Shown: positions 1 through 9,750, numbered from the stretch's first letter. The stretch is 64,000 nt of DNA from Halobacillus naozhouensis (GCF_029714185.1 NZ_CP121671.1:2232001-2296000), one strand, 5' to 3'. Made by a program: numbers and translations. The notes: generated by a model not told the origin, from the letters alone.

Positions 1-566
1 CCAATCGCCCGGAGTTCATCCTCTGAATAGATCATACCAGTCGGATTACTAGGGGAATTGATTATAACAGCTTTTGTATGTTTAGTAATTGATTCCTCAA
101 GCTGTGCAGGTGTAATTTTGAACTGATTTTCTTCTTTTGCTTTAACGATAACGGGGGTACCCTCTGCCAGCTTAATTTGCTCAGGATAACTTACCCAATA
201 AGGGGCTGGAACAATGACCTCATCTCCTTTATTTAACAACACTTGAAATAAAGTAAATAACGCATGTTTTGCACCCGTTGTGACAATGACTTCATCTGTA
301 GAATAACTCAGATTGTGATCTTCTTTCATTTTTGACACAATCGCATCTTTTAAATCAAGAATTCCTCCTGAAGGTGTATATTTTGTCAAGCCTTCCTCCA
401 TAGCATTTGATGCAGCAGTAATTATATGGTCAGGAGTATTAAAATCTGGCTCACCTGCCCCCAAACCTATCACATCATGTCCTTCTGTCTTTAATTCTTT
501 GGCTTTGGCGGTTATAGCCAAAGTAGAAGATGGTGTAAGTGTTTGTACGCGCTTAGCTAATTCCAT
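1..566 (-). CDS. aspB: Aspartate aminotransferase, N-terminal part (partial)
   Basis: PLP-dependent class I aminotransferase interconverting aspartate/2-oxoglutarate and oxaloacetate/glutamate. The visible N-terminal ~188 residues contain the family's GLGAGEPDF motif, KYTPSGG, and the NSPSNPTG cofactor/substrate loop; the C-terminal part with the PLP lysine lies outside the window. I start it at the ATG at 566 (MELAKRV...) because the GGAAGGG ribosome-binding site lies about 9 nt upstream; an in-frame ATG at 575 would sit directly on that site. It follows ypmB closely, as in B. subtilis ypmA–ypmB–aspB. Family assignment is firm. Confidence 0.95.
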   Translation of the reverse strand, partial: MELAKRVQTLTPSSTLAITAKAKELKTEGHDVIGLGAGEPDFNTPDHIITAASNAMEEGLTKYTPSGGILDLKDAIVSKMKEDHNLSYSTDEVIVTTGAKHALFTLFQVLLNKGDEVIVPAPYWVSYPEQIKLAEGTPVIVKAKEENQFKITPAQLEESITKHTKAVIINSPSNPTGMIYSEDELRAI

Positions 567-583
567 GTAACTCATCCCTTCCT

Positions 584-1123
584 TTACGTTTGGGGCTGGC
601 GAAATGCAAATCTTTGGATCGGCTCGCCATTTGTGACCCTCACATATTCTAATACATATCTTTTATTTTCATCGATATACGTAAGTTCCCATGCAGGGCT
701 ATTCTCTTCATAAGCAAGTTGTATATTTATGAAGGAACAACCAGAGCAGTTATCCTGCAGCTCTTCTCTTAATTGATCGGAGGAGATCATAGTGCTTGTG
801 TTGAGGGTGGTAAGCACCTTGTTATTATCTAGGTTAATAAAGGCAGCCAATTTCTCTTCACTTCCGGTTTTGCCGCGAACGATATGGATAGGTTGTTCGC
901 CATTGTAACTTGTTACCTCTGAAACATTCTCAATATTCGTCTCGGATAAAACCAGACTTTTTGCTTCACTAAACCCTTCAGTGCGATTACTTTCTATTTG
1001 TACATACATCCATGTAAGTAAACATCCTGAAAGTAAGATCAATAGACCGATGATTAAGAGAACCCATTTCAGCCATCTAGGTGCGGTATATCGTGAAGAC
1101 TGCTGTTTCGTTATCATCTTCAT
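584..1123 (-). CDS. ypmB: TseB/YpmB-like membrane-anchored protein
   Basis: About 179 residues with a short basic N-terminus, one hydrophobic segment at roughly residues 18–41 and a mixed alpha/beta extracellular part resembling PepSY-like folds. It matches B. subtilis YpmB (TseB) by position between ypmA and aspB and by size. TseB is known to influence cell elongation through the penicillin-binding protein PBP2A. The start overlaps the 3' end of ypmA by 47 nt and has only a weak ribosome-binding site, so the true start may lie a few codons downstream, for example the second ATG at 1117. Function is inferred from synteny. Confidence 0.8.
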   Translation of the reverse strand: MKMITKQQSSRYTAPRWLKWVLLIIGLLILLSGCLLTWMYVQIESNRTEGFSEAKSLVLSETNIENVSEVTSYNGEQPIHIVRGKTGSEEKLAAFINLDNNKVLTTLNTSTMISSDQLREELQDNCSGCSFINIQLAYEENSPAWELTYIDENKRYVLEYVRVTNGEPIQRFAFRQPQT

Positions 1124-1247
1124 CTAGGGCCAGTCCAAACATTAAATTTTGTTCTTTCAGTGTACGGTTAAGTGTATCAACAACCTTATACAGATCGTCT
1201 GATTTCTGAATCCTTACAGTTGAAAGGGTTTCAATCTTGTTTTCCAT
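1077..1247 (-). CDS. ypmA: Small conserved protein YpmA (DUF4264 family)
   Basis: A 56-residue soluble protein (MENKIETLS... ending TIYRT) matching B. subtilis YpmA in size and position. The GGGGGATG site 5 nt before the ATG at 1247 decides the start; the longer frame from 1265 runs through that site. It has no signal peptide or recognised domain beyond the family name, and its function is unknown. It is probably cotranscribed with ypmB and aspB. Confidence 0.8.
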   Translation of the reverse strand: MENKIETLSTVRIQKSDDLYKVVDTLNRTLKEQNLMFGLALDEDDNETAVFTIYRT

Positions 1248-1351
1248 AATTACATCCCCCATCATCTATTTCCCAGGTTCTTCATCGGTACATACGTAAA
1301 ATATTATAACAGGAATTAAACTCAAATAAGATAAAGATTTGGTATTTTCCC

Positions 1352-4147
1352 TCATATCCACTTTTCCATATCCTGGACCAGCTTGGATGTCGATTGATAG
1401 GTAAGTGGAATATCTGGGATTGAGGAAATGAAGTATTTCCCATATTTTGCTTCAATTAATCGCTGGTCACATACAAAAACTACCCCGCGGTCCGTAGTTG
1501 AACGAATTAAGCGTCCAAACCCTTGTTTAAATCTTAATATTGCCTGAGGCAGAGACTGTTCCATAAAAGGATTGAGTCCCTTGCTTTTCAGTCTGCTGTC
1601 CCGCATGATCTGGGCAGGCTGATCAGGGGGATCAAAAGGCAGGCGGGCGATAACTAAACACGATAGGTCATCGCCGGGAATATCGACTCCTTCCCAAAAA
1701 GAACTGGTTCCTAATAAAATAGACTGATCAAAAGTTTGAAAATTCTTTTTTAAGCGATCTCTGCTGCCACTTGAGATTCCTTGAGCAAATATCATAAATT
1801 CCTCAGGCGCAGCGACCTCTTTGAGTAAATAATATGTTTTTTTTAACATCTCATAAGACGTGAATAATACAAGCATCCGGCCGTTTGTAACATGGGCTAT
1901 TGAATAAATCGCTTCGCTGATAGAATAGATAAATTCTTCTGTCTGTGTCCTAATATTAGGAAAATCATCTGGGACCATCAGCCTGACATGCCGTTCATAA
2001 TCGTACGGTGAAGGTATCGACAGTTCATGAAGGCTGCTGTTGTTCAACCTTTCTAATCCTAAAAGCCGCTTCATGTAGCTGAAGGACCCGTTCGTGGTTA
2101 AAGTAGCACTAGTTAAAACTACACTCTTTTTCGTTGAATATAGCTTTTTATTTAATTGCTCAGCTATATCTAAGGGCTCACTATATAAATAGATCGAGTT
2201 AGACGCCCCTTCTGCATCAATTTCAATCCATTTGACCGTTTCTCCGTCCAAGTTGAAAAAGGTTTCCAATTGACGAATTACGGATGAACACATCTCTGCA
2301 TGATTAATCAGCCGCTGCCATAAAACCCGGACTCCCTCGCTATGGTCACTCGTTACTATCGATTCGACAGCCCTGATTAAACCAGCCGTCTCTCTTTTAA
2401 TGGAATGTATGGGTGCCAGAAACCTCTGAGTCATTTCAAAACTAGTGTTGACAAACTTTTCGTCACTATCTTCTTTTAGTAAGTATTGCGCCCGGCCAAC
2501 ATCGCTTTTTGATTGTATCCGATTGCGAATAGATTTCACCTTTTGGAAGAGATATCTCGATAAATGGTTTAACTCCTCTTTTGCTTCTTCTACGTAGTGA
2601 CTGCAGCGATCGAGTTGTTTTCTTACATCTACATGGAAGGGTTTAAATACAGCAGGATGGAAGAATTCATTAAATTGAGTTAACTGCTGCTGCAGCTCCT
2701 TGTAGTTCAGTCTAATACCAAAGTAACGACTGGCTGTAGATTCTAAATGATGAGCCTCATCAACTACTAACCGATCAAAATCAGGAAGTCTTTGTTCATT
2801 ACTAATGAGGTCAAGGCAAAGCAGGGAATGATTAGTAATGATAAGGTCAGCCCGTGCTGCCCTCTCTTCTGCCCACTGCCAATAAGAGGCATGGTCTGTT
2901 TTGTCGGATATCGTGTTTTTCGAGGCCTCAGAGGAAATTTTACGCCAAAACTGCTCCCCGCTTGATGGCAATTGAATTTCATCAATATCCCCGGTCGTCG
3001 TATGGGTTAACCATACCAATATCATAGACTTTGTTAAGGAAATATCATAATTATCATGATAGGACCTCTCTAACTCATAACTAAAATGAAGCAAACTGAT
3101 ATAATGACTTTTTCCTTTATATAAGACTGCTTGGAGCGGGCGTCCTAGCAATGTCTCCAGTCTCGGAATTTCCTCTTCTAACAACTGATTCTGTAAGGAG
3201 GTTGTGTGGGTAGAAATCATTATCCTCTCTTTATGATTAATTGCATAATGTACGGCGGACAGCAGATAGGCAAGAGACTTCCCTATCCCAGCACCTCCTT
3301 CAATTAAGGCATGCTTCCCTTTACTTAAAGCCTGGTAGACAGCTTCTGACATCCTTTTTTGCCCATCTCTCGTTTCATAGCCGCTTATAACTTGCTGTAA
3401 GCCTTCCTTACCTTCATAGGCATGTCGAATCCATTCATTAAAGGGAGGCTGTTTCTCCCGTGAAACTTTGAAATCAATCTGTCTTCTCTTAACTGGAATC
3501 CCATAGTGAATATCAAATTTGTCTGTAACTTGATGATTATATCTGTTTTTATCAATAGCTTTTTCTATTAATGGTCTCATGTCACTCTTGAGTTTATCCG
3601 ATAATTTCAACAGGTACACCAGCGTCCGTTCTGGCAATCTCTCTAATTCAGTTAACAATATTGTGAGCAAGTCAGCTGTTACTGCCGCATCCGATAACGC
3701 CCGGTGTGGATTATCATGCCCTATGTGCAATAGCTGTGCCAGTTGGCCCAATTTAAAACTCGGTGATTCAGGTAGAAAAATGCGGGAAAGTTCAACCGTA
3801 TCTATTAATTTATTATGTAACACAGGAAACCCGCACCGCTTGAATTCGTTGTTAAGAAAACTAAGATCAAATTCAATATTATGGGCAACGATATAACAGT
3901 CTTTTAACAAATGATATACGTCTTCAGCAATTTCCGAGAACAAGGGAGCATCGATCAGATCTTCATCTTTAATACCTGTTAAGGAGGTAATAAATGGAGG
4001 AATCTCACGTTCAGGAAAGATTAGGCTTGAAAATTCTTTGAGCGTCTTTCCCTTTCTCATAATTACGATACCAATTTCTATCATACGGTCCTGTTTTGAT
4101 AATGCATTTCCAGTGGTCTCCAGATCAACTATTGCGAAGGTAGACAA
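1352..4147 (-). CDS. dinG: DinG-type exonuclease with helicase-like domain
   Basis: A 931-residue two-domain protein. Residues 1–170 form a DnaQ-like DEDDh 3'-5' exonuclease with visible catalytic residues D8, E10, D94, H148 and D153. The rest is an XPD/DinG-like superfamily 2 module with Walker A GGAGIGKS at 284–291, DEAH at 463–466 and a late GTSSFWEGVDIPG motif. No cysteine cluster follows the KGKSHY segment near 345, so the iron-sulphur cluster of Gram-negative DinG is absent. In Staphylococcus such proteins act as nucleases rather than helicases. The start is TTG with AAAGGGGGGACC just upstream. It lies downstream of panD, as in B. subtilis. Confidence 0.95.
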   Translation of the reverse strand: MSTFAIVDLETTGNALSKQDRMIEIGIVIMRKGKTLKEFSSLIFPEREIPPFITSLTGIKDEDLIDAPLFSEIAEDVYHLLKDCYIVAHNIEFDLSFLNNEFKRCGFPVLHNKLIDTVELSRIFLPESPSFKLGQLAQLLHIGHDNPHRALSDAAVTADLLTILLTELERLPERTLVYLLKLSDKLKSDMRPLIEKAIDKNRYNHQVTDKFDIHYGIPVKRRQIDFKVSREKQPPFNEWIRHAYEGKEGLQQVISGYETRDGQKRMSEAVYQALSKGKHALIEGGAGIGKSLAYLLSAVHYAINHKERIMISTHTTSLQNQLLEEEIPRLETLLGRPLQAVLYKGKSHYISLLHFSYELERSYHDNYDISLTKSMILVWLTHTTTGDIDEIQLPSSGEQFWRKISSEASKNTISDKTDHASYWQWAEERAARADLIITNHSLLCLDLISNEQRLPDFDRLVVDEAHHLESTASRYFGIRLNYKELQQQLTQFNEFFHPAVFKPFHVDVRKQLDRCSHYVEEAKEELNHLSRYLFQKVKSIRNRIQSKSDVGRAQYLLKEDSDEKFVNTSFEMTQRFLAPIHSIKRETAGLIRAVESIVTSDHSEGVRVLWQRLINHAEMCSSVIRQLETFFNLDGETVKWIEIDAEGASNSIYLYSEPLDIAEQLNKKLYSTKKSVVLTSATLTTNGSFSYMKRLLGLERLNNSSLHELSIPSPYDYERHVRLMVPDDFPNIRTQTEEFIYSISEAIYSIAHVTNGRMLVLFTSYEMLKKTYYLLKEVAAPEEFMIFAQGISSGSRDRLKKNFQTFDQSILLGTSSFWEGVDIPGDDLSCLVIARLPFDPPDQPAQIMRDSRLKSKGLNPFMEQSLPQAILRFKQGFGRLIRSTTDRGVVFVCDQRLIEAKYGKYFISSIPDIPLTYQSTSKLVQDMEKWI

Positions 4148-4292
4148 GTTAGGTCCCCCCTTTCTGAACGTCTTATTATGGATTCTAGCCCTGTGTTACT
4201 CCAGTACTCACTAAGCGTAAAACTAACGTAGATTGCAACTGCTTTTTTCTCTGCTTCCAAACGGCATTTCGTCGCTGGCTGGCTCAAAAAAG

Positions 4293-4328
4293 TAAGGACC
4301 TGAACCCCTGATAGGAGCTAAGATCCTT
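4293..4328 (-). terminator. Probable terminator of the panBCD transcript
   Basis: Read on the minus strand, AAGGA pairs with TCCTT around an inner CCT/AGG pairing, followed by ACTTTTTTG. The stem is imperfect, so this is a moderate call. It lies about 30 nt after the panD stop and before dinG. Confidence 0.45.
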
Positions 4329-4355
4329 CCATACCATTCATACGCACTCCTATTT

Positions 4356-4745
4356 TCACAAAGGCATTGCTGTAAGCGGAGGCTCCTCTTCTAGAAGTTC
4401 ATGCAATTCATTTCCTTCTCCTATAATCGCAATCTTAGGTTTAAAATCAGCCAATTCCTCTTCACTCAATAACGCATAGGAGACAATAATAACGATATCT
4501 TCCGGTTGAACTAACCGTGCTGCCGCCCCATTCAGGCAAACGACTCCACTTCCTCTTTCACCGGCAATAACATATGTTTCTAGCCGTGCACCATTATTAT
4601 TATTAACGATTTGAACTTTCTCATGCGGAAGAATACCCACACTGTCTAATAGATCCTGATCAATGGTAATACTGCCTACATAATTCAAATTTGCTTCCGT
4701 GACCCGTGCACGATGGATCTTAGCTTTCATCATAGTGCGAAACAT
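4356..4745 (-). CDS. panD: Aspartate 1-decarboxylase (pyruvoyl enzyme)
   Basis: Makes beta-alanine from L-aspartate for pantothenate synthesis. It is made as a 129-residue proenzyme. The self-cleavage site is the Gly24-Ser25 pair in NYVGSITID, where Ser25 becomes the pyruvoyl group. The catalytic-pocket segments NNNNGARLETY and GSGVVCLNGAAARL are intact. It is the last gene of panB–panC–panD, 21 nt after panC. Length and sequence are typical of the Bacillus family. Confidence 0.97.
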   Translation of the reverse strand: MFRTMMKAKIHRARVTEANLNYVGSITIDQDLLDSVGILPHEKVQIVNNNNGARLETYVIAGERGSGVVCLNGAAARLVQPEDIVIIVSYALLSEEELADFKPKIAIIGEGNELHELLEEEPPLTAMPL

Positions 4746-4766
4746 GATGAGCCCCCTCCTTGCTCT

Positions 4767-5633
4767 TTACCCTAACGTCTTTATCCCATACTCGTTAAAA
4801 ATTACGTTATCAATAAGTCTTGCATTTTGAAATTGTACCGCTGCAGCAAGGATCACTTGCTGATTTATCGTTTCAACTCGCTGTAAGTCCGGATAGGATA
4901 ATAATTCAATATAATCTATTTTACCATGAGTTTTTCTTTCTAGAAACTGTCGAACTTTTTCGATCACTTCCTTTGAATTATTCTCCCCATTCCCTACATA
5001 CTCCCTTCCATGCTGTAACGCTTGTTGAATATAAGGTGCCTCACTTCTTTCCTGTTCAAGCAAATTCACATTCCGACTGCTCTTCGCTAATCCGTCCTCT
5101 TCACGAACTGTGGGTACAGCGATCAGTTCGATGGGAAAATTAAAATCTTCAATTAAAGCATCAACGACAGCAATCTGCTGAGCGTCCTTCAATCCAAAAT
5201 AAACCTTAGAAGGACGAGTTATATTAAACAATTTCGTCAAAACGGTCGCTACCCCATCAAAATGACCTGGACGGCTTCTTCCACATAATACATCTGTTCT
5301 CCTAACCACAGATAAGTTAATGGAAAGCGGCCCTGGGTACATGGTCTGCTCATCTGGAAGAAAAATTACGTCGATCCCATGTTTCTCAGCTATTTTTTTG
5401 TCATGCTCTTGATCCCGAGGGTAAGAATCTAAATCTTCATTTGCTCCGAATTGAAGCGGGTTAACAAAAATACTTAAAACGACTAGATCATTTTCGAGTC
5501 GTGCTTTTTTTAAAAGTGCCTGGTGGCCATCATGTAGAAAGCCCATGGTAGGTACAAAGCCAATTTTTTTCCCTTGAGCGGACCACTCAGTTATTATTTG
5601 TTGCATTTCTTTTATATTTGCAGTGATCTTCAT
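4767..5633 (-). CDS. panC: Pantothenate synthetase
   Basis: ATP-dependent condensation of pantoate with beta-alanine through a pantoyl-adenylate. The 288-residue protein has the nucleotidyltransferase HIGH-type motif (PTMGFLHDGH, near residues 29–38), the RPGHFDGV pantoate-binding segment and FGLKDAQQ. Standard length, ATG start. It sits 11 nt after panB, so the two are certainly cotranscribed. Its two substrates are supplied by the neighbouring panB (via ketopantoate) and panD. Confidence 0.97.
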   Translation of the reverse strand: MKITANIKEMQQIITEWSAQGKKIGFVPTMGFLHDGHQALLKKARLENDLVVLSIFVNPLQFGANEDLDSYPRDQEHDKKIAEKHGIDVIFLPDEQTMYPGPLSINLSVVRRTDVLCGRSRPGHFDGVATVLTKLFNITRPSKVYFGLKDAQQIAVVDALIEDFNFPIELIAVPTVREEDGLAKSSRNVNLLEQERSEAPYIQQALQHGREYVGNGENNSKEVIEKVRQFLERKTHGKIDYIELLSYPDLQRVETINQQVILAAAVQFQNARLIDNVIFNEYGIKTLG

Positions 5634-5644
5634 AACTATTCTCC

Positions 5645-6466
5645 TTAGCCTTCTGGCAGCAAGGTCGTATCCATGGTAAAGCTGTGTTGGTTTTCAGGGA
5701 AATCCCCACTTTTCACTTCTGACACGTATTGACTTACAGCATCAGTCATTTGTACATTACTATTTAGGTATGGCTTTACAAACTTAGGTAATCGATCTAC
5801 ACCATACTTCAGGAGATCATGATAAACGAGTACCTGTCCATCACAATCAATACCTGCCCCAATTCCAATCGTAGGAATAGACAGATTCTCAGAAATCCGT
5901 TCCGCTAGTTGTTTTGGTACACATTCTAAGACAAGTGCCATAGCTCCTGCTTGCTCGACTTCCTTAGCCTCGTCCAACAACTTCCTAGCAGCCATTTCGT
6001 CTTTTCCTTGTACCTTATATCCTCCAAGGACGTGAACAGACTGAGGAGTCAGCCCTAAATGTCCAACCACAGGAATCCCTCCTTCGGCCAAACGACGGAT
6101 CACTGTCAGTATTTCACCAGCTCCCTCAAGTTTCAGTGCTTGTGCGCCCGTTTCCTGAAAAAGCTTCTTTCCATTTTTCAGAGACTCTTCTATTGAGATA
6201 TGATATGACATAAAAGGCATATCGACGACAACAAATGTTTCTGTCGCCCCTCTCCTAGCCGCTTTCCCATGATGAATCATGTCCTCAAGCGTAACCGGAA
6301 TTGTGGAGTCATAGCCTAATACAACCATACCAAGACTGTCACCAACCAGTATCATATCTATTCCTGCTGACTGGGCAATTTTAGCAGACGGATAATCATA
6401 TGCAGTAATCATAGTTATTTTTTCTTGATCCTGTTTCATTTTAAGCAGGCTGTTCTTATTAAGCAT
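5645..6466 (-). CDS. panB: Ketopantoate hydroxymethyltransferase
   Basis: Transfers a hydroxymethyl group from methylenetetrahydrofolate to 2-oxoisovalerate, the first pantothenate-specific step. The 273-residue TIM-barrel enzyme shows TAYDYPSA, VGDSLGMV (metal/substrate binding), DMPFMSYH, KLEGA and IGIGAG motifs. The ATG at 6466 is preceded by GGGGAGAGGGTGG; a longer frame to 6565 runs through birA and is not used. The start overlaps the last 8 nt of birA, so translation is probably coupled to it. Confidence 0.96.
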   Translation of the reverse strand: MLNKNSLLKMKQDQEKITMITAYDYPSAKIAQSAGIDMILVGDSLGMVVLGYDSTIPVTLEDMIHHGKAARRGATETFVVVDMPFMSYHISIEESLKNGKKLFQETGAQALKLEGAGEILTVIRRLAEGGIPVVGHLGLTPQSVHVLGGYKVQGKDEMAARKLLDEAKEVEQAGAMALVLECVPKQLAERISENLSIPTIGIGAGIDCDGQVLVYHDLLKYGVDRLPKFVKPYLNSNVQMTDAVSQYVSEVKSGDFPENQHSFTMDTTLLPEG

Positions 6467-7451
6467 TATATCCACCCTCTCCCCAATGAATTTCCGCTGA
6501 ATACAGTTTTTCGACATTTCCCATTTCATCCCGTGCCAGCAAGGCTCCATCTGGCTCAATCCCAACTAATGTGGCCTGCCAGGATTTTTTCATCGTGGAA
6601 ATGGTCACTTTTTCACCAATTTTGTAACCGTATTCCTCCCACTTCGGTTTCACTTCAGAAAACCCATTTTGTATAAACTGGTCATATGTACGTTCAAATT
6701 GGCGTAATATTCGCTGAATCGTTTGCTGAATGGACCATTCTTGTTGTGACTCAATCCGAAGAGAGGTAGCTTTATGCTGTAATCCTTCCGGAATATCAGC
6801 TGTATCTTGATTCACATTTATTCCGATGCCTAGAACGACATACTGAATTTGATCCTGTTCAGCCTGCATTTCTGTTAAGATACCAGAGACTTTTTTATGA
6901 TGGACCAATAAGTCATTTGGCCACTTAATATAAGGGGTTATTGATGACTGATCAGCAATAACCTCTGCTAAAACAGTAGCCGTAAGTAAAGTAAGTTGAG
7001 GGGCTTGATAAGGAAGCAATTCAGGACGTAACAAAATACTCATCCAGATCCCCTTGCCTTTAGGAGAGTCCCAGTTCCGGGACATTCTTCCTTTTCCCTG
7101 AACCTGTTGATCGGCTATCACTACAGTTCCATGAGGTTTTCCTTGTTTGGCTAATTGATGAACCACTTCCTGTGTGGAAGCCACTTCAGCGTAATGATGA
7201 AGATTATGACCAAGCCAATCTGTATTTAGCCCCCACTGAAGAGTGTTTTCACTTACTTTATTAGGAAAAGAAACGATTTTATAGCCCTTTCTTTGCACCG
7301 CTTCAATTTCATAGCCATCTCTTTCTAGCTCCTTCATATGTTTCCAAACAGCCGTTCTTGAAATATCCAGGCTCTGCGATAAAGCTTGGCCGGAGATATG
7401 GCCTTGTTGTTCACTTAACAATTCAATTAATTGTTTACGGGTGGATTCCAT
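6459..7451 (-). CDS. birA: Biotin–protein ligase and biotin operon repressor
   Basis: Bifunctional BirA of 330 residues. An N-terminal winged helix (ISGQALSQSLDISRTAVWKH, residues ~19–38) binds the bio operator. The central ligase domain carries the biotinyl-adenylate loop GKGRMSRNW and the KWPNDL motif; a small SH3-like C-terminal domain follows. It attaches biotin to acetyl-CoA and pyruvate carboxylase carrier domains. The ATG at 7451 has AAAGGAG 11 nt upstream; the GTG at 7463 lies on the ribosome-binding site. The start overlaps cca by 25 nt. Confidence 0.95.
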   Translation of the reverse strand: MESTRKQLIELLSEQQGHISGQALSQSLDISRTAVWKHMKELERDGYEIEAVQRKGYKIVSFPNKVSENTLQWGLNTDWLGHNLHHYAEVASTQEVVHQLAKQGKPHGTVVIADQQVQGKGRMSRNWDSPKGKGIWMSILLRPELLPYQAPQLTLLTATVLAEVIADQSSITPYIKWPNDLLVHHKKVSGILTEMQAEQDQIQYVVLGIGINVNQDTADIPEGLQHKATSLRIESQQEWSIQQTIQRILRQFERTYDQFIQNGFSEVKPKWEEYGYKIGEKVTISTMKKSWQATLVGIEPDGALLARDEMGNVEKLYSAEIHWGEGGYNA

Positions 7452-8629
7452 TGATCGACCCACTCCTTTATTTGTTCATATTTGTTTGGCAATTGTTTAT
7501 TGACGACAGCATATTCTATTTTTTCAACACCTGATTTAATCCAAGGTCCTTTTGGCTTTTGAGGAAATAACTGAATCAAATCCTTAGCTCCAAATGCCAG
7601 GTCGTTACGTGACTGAATCGGAAGCTTGGCTGCAACATTAGTAAGACACTGTTCTTCGATACGATACCCTAATGCTCTTAACAATTGGACAAAAGAGATT
7701 AGCAGGTGTTCCGGCAATTGATAAACAAGCCAATGAGTAACTTCATCCTTTTTCCGAAACTCACGTAACGCTTGGGCAAGCGAAAAAGAATCCCTTTTGA
7801 CTTTATTAGATTGTTTCCAACTTTTCACCCACTGAAGTATATCTATGTTATTGTCTTGCTCGTAATAATAAGTGATCAAAACAGCAAACCCTTCTAAGCG
7901 ATCTGCTGGTACAACCTTTTGCAAGTGATGGTATTTTGAAAAAATTGGAAGATGCGAAAAGACGCCAAGTTGGCTGCATAATTGCAGACCTTCCTTGTAG
8001 TTTACACCTGCTGTCAGTTTTGCAAATTCGATTGCAACGCGCTCTGTAGCAATATGCCCAAGTTTAGCTGCCTGATCTTCTATAGCAGTTCGTACTTCTG
8101 ATTCGACTTCAAATTGAAGCTGACTGGCAAACCTCAAGGCCCTCATCATTCTTAACGGATCTTCACTGAAACGCGTCTGAGCGTCGCCAACTGCTCGAAT
8201 CCGCCCATTTGCAAGATCATCTTTCCCTCCGTATGGGTCAATGATTTTTTCATTAGCATCCATGGCCATAGCGTTAATGGTAAAGTCTCGTCTTGATAAA
8301 TCATCCTGTATTGATTGCACAAACGATACTTGGTCAGGATGCCTGAAATCGGTATACCCTTGCTCTGTCCGATACGTTGTCACTTCAAACGATTGAGATT
8401 GGTAACGGACAAGCACTGTCCCGTGTTCTACCCCAATAGGGATGACTTGATCAAAAACCTGGTTTACTTGATCAGGAGTAGCTGACGTAGCAATATCTAT
8501 GTCACCGACAGGTCTGCCTAATACAAGGTCACGTACGGCCCCTCCCACTATATGACCCTCAAACCCTTTACGATGAAGTTGTGTTAATAAGCTGAAGGAC
8601 GTTTGAAATAGCGGATCATTATACATCAT
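7427..8629 (-). CDS. cca: CCA-adding tRNA nucleotidyltransferase
   Basis: Adds or repairs the 3' CCA end of tRNAs. The 400-residue class II enzyme shows GGAVRDLVLGRPVGDIDIAT (head-domain nucleotide and metal site, DxD at ~42–44), RRDFTINAMA, DPYGG and the EDPLRMMRALRFASQL template-recognition motif. The start overlaps the bshA 3' end by 11 nt, indicating coupling. The order mgsA–bshA–cca–birA–pan matches B. subtilis apart from a missing bshB1 between mgsA and bshA. Confidence 0.96.
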   Translation of the reverse strand: MMYNDPLFQTSFSLLTQLHRKGFEGHIVGGAVRDLVLGRPVGDIDIATSATPDQVNQVFDQVIPIGVEHGTVLVRYQSQSFEVTTYRTEQGYTDFRHPDQVSFVQSIQDDLSRRDFTINAMAMDANEKIIDPYGGKDDLANGRIRAVGDAQTRFSEDPLRMMRALRFASQLQFEVESEVRTAIEDQAAKLGHIATERVAIEFAKLTAGVNYKEGLQLCSQLGVFSHLPIFSKYHHLQKVVPADRLEGFAVLITYYYEQDNNIDILQWVKSWKQSNKVKRDSFSLAQALREFRKKDEVTHWLVYQLPEHLLISFVQLLRALGYRIEEQCLTNVAAKLPIQSRNDLAFGAKDLIQLFPQKPKGPWIKSGVEKIEYAVVNKQLPNKYEQIKEWVDQWNPPVNN

Positions 8630-9746
8630 TTAACACCTGACGATAAAGTTGTTCATATTGTTCAACAATAGCCGTCGAAGCAAACTTATCCCTTACAAAT
8701 TGCTTCGCATGTTCCGAAAAGCGATGATGCGCAGCAGTATCCTGTAATATTTTTTCTGCAAAATGAACAACTTGTTCCGTATTACCTAGCTCGGTAATAA
8801 ATCCAGTTTCTCCATGATCGATGACTTCAGGTATCCCGCCGATATTTGTGCCGATGCACGGCACACCGCACGCCATGGCCTCTAATAACACAAGGCCAAA
8901 ACTCTCTTTTTCTGATAAAAGGAGCTTTAAGTCGGAAATGGAAAGCAATTCGCTTACATTTTCCTGTTTACCGAGGAAAAGTACTGCATCTGCTATTCCT
9001 AATTCCTCGACTAACTGATAGCAGGCAGCATACTCTGGACCATCCCCTACGAGAAGCAGTTTGGATGGAATGTTTTTTTGAATTTGAGCGAATGCCTGAA
9101 TGACGTCCGGGACTCGTTTCACTTTCCTGAAATTTGAAATGTGGATCAACACTTTTTCACCTTTATCGATATGATATTGAGCCTTTAATTCATCATTCGG
9201 CTGTCTGTAATATTCTCGTTCATCTACAAAGTTATAGATGACGTCCATAGTCTTTTCTGTTTTGAGCATCTCCTGCGTTTGCTTCACTAAACTTTCTGAT
9301 ACAGCCGTGACACGATCCGATTGTTCAATTCCGAATTTAATCATCTGTTTTAAACTTGAGTCAATTGCCAGTACAGTAATATCTGTTCCGTGCAGAGTAG
9401 TGACAATTTTAACATCATGTTCAGCCATTTGCTTAGCCAGGATCGCTAATACAGCATGTGGCATTGCATAATGAACATGCAGAATATCAAGATTTTCACG
9501 ATTAATTACCTCAGCCATTTTATTAGCAAGTGCTAAATCATAGGGGGGATGCTGGAAAACGGGATAGCTGCTTACCTCTACTTCATGGTAATAAATGTTT
9601 GGATAGACTCGATTTAACCGAAACGGGACTTGTGAAGTAATAAAGTGTATTTCATGCCCTCTTTCAGCTAATATTTTTCCTAATTCAGTTGCAATTACCC
9701 CTGAGCCCCCAACAGTGGGGTAACAGGTTATTCCTATTTTCGACAT
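8619..9746 (-). CDS. bshA: N-acetyl-alpha-glucosaminyl L-malate synthase (bacillithiol)
   Basis: GT4-family glycosyltransferase making GlcNAc-malate from UDP-GlcNAc and L-malate, the first step to the thiol bacillithiol. The 375-residue protein begins MSKIGITCYPTVGGSG and has a glycine-rich acceptor loop, VLIHISNFRKVKR, and the donor-site motif EKESFGLVLLEAMACG. The ATG at 9746 has AGGTG 7 nt upstream and lies 5 nt after the mgsA stop. bshB1, the deacetylase that normally stands between them, is absent here. Confidence 0.95.
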   Translation of the reverse strand: MSKIGITCYPTVGGSGVIATELGKILAERGHEIHFITSQVPFRLNRVYPNIYYHEVEVSSYPVFQHPPYDLALANKMAEVINRENLDILHVHYAMPHAVLAILAKQMAEHDVKIVTTLHGTDITVLAIDSSLKQMIKFGIEQSDRVTAVSESLVKQTQEMLKTEKTMDVIYNFVDEREYYRQPNDELKAQYHIDKGEKVLIHISNFRKVKRVPDVIQAFAQIQKNIPSKLLLVGDGPEYAACYQLVEELGIADAVLFLGKQENVSELLSISDLKLLLSEKESFGLVLLEAMACGVPCIGTNIGGIPEVIDHGETGFITELGNTEQVVHFAEKILQDTAAHHRFSEHAKQFVRDKFASTAIVEQYEQLYRQVLNDV

Positions 9747-9750
9747 ACCA

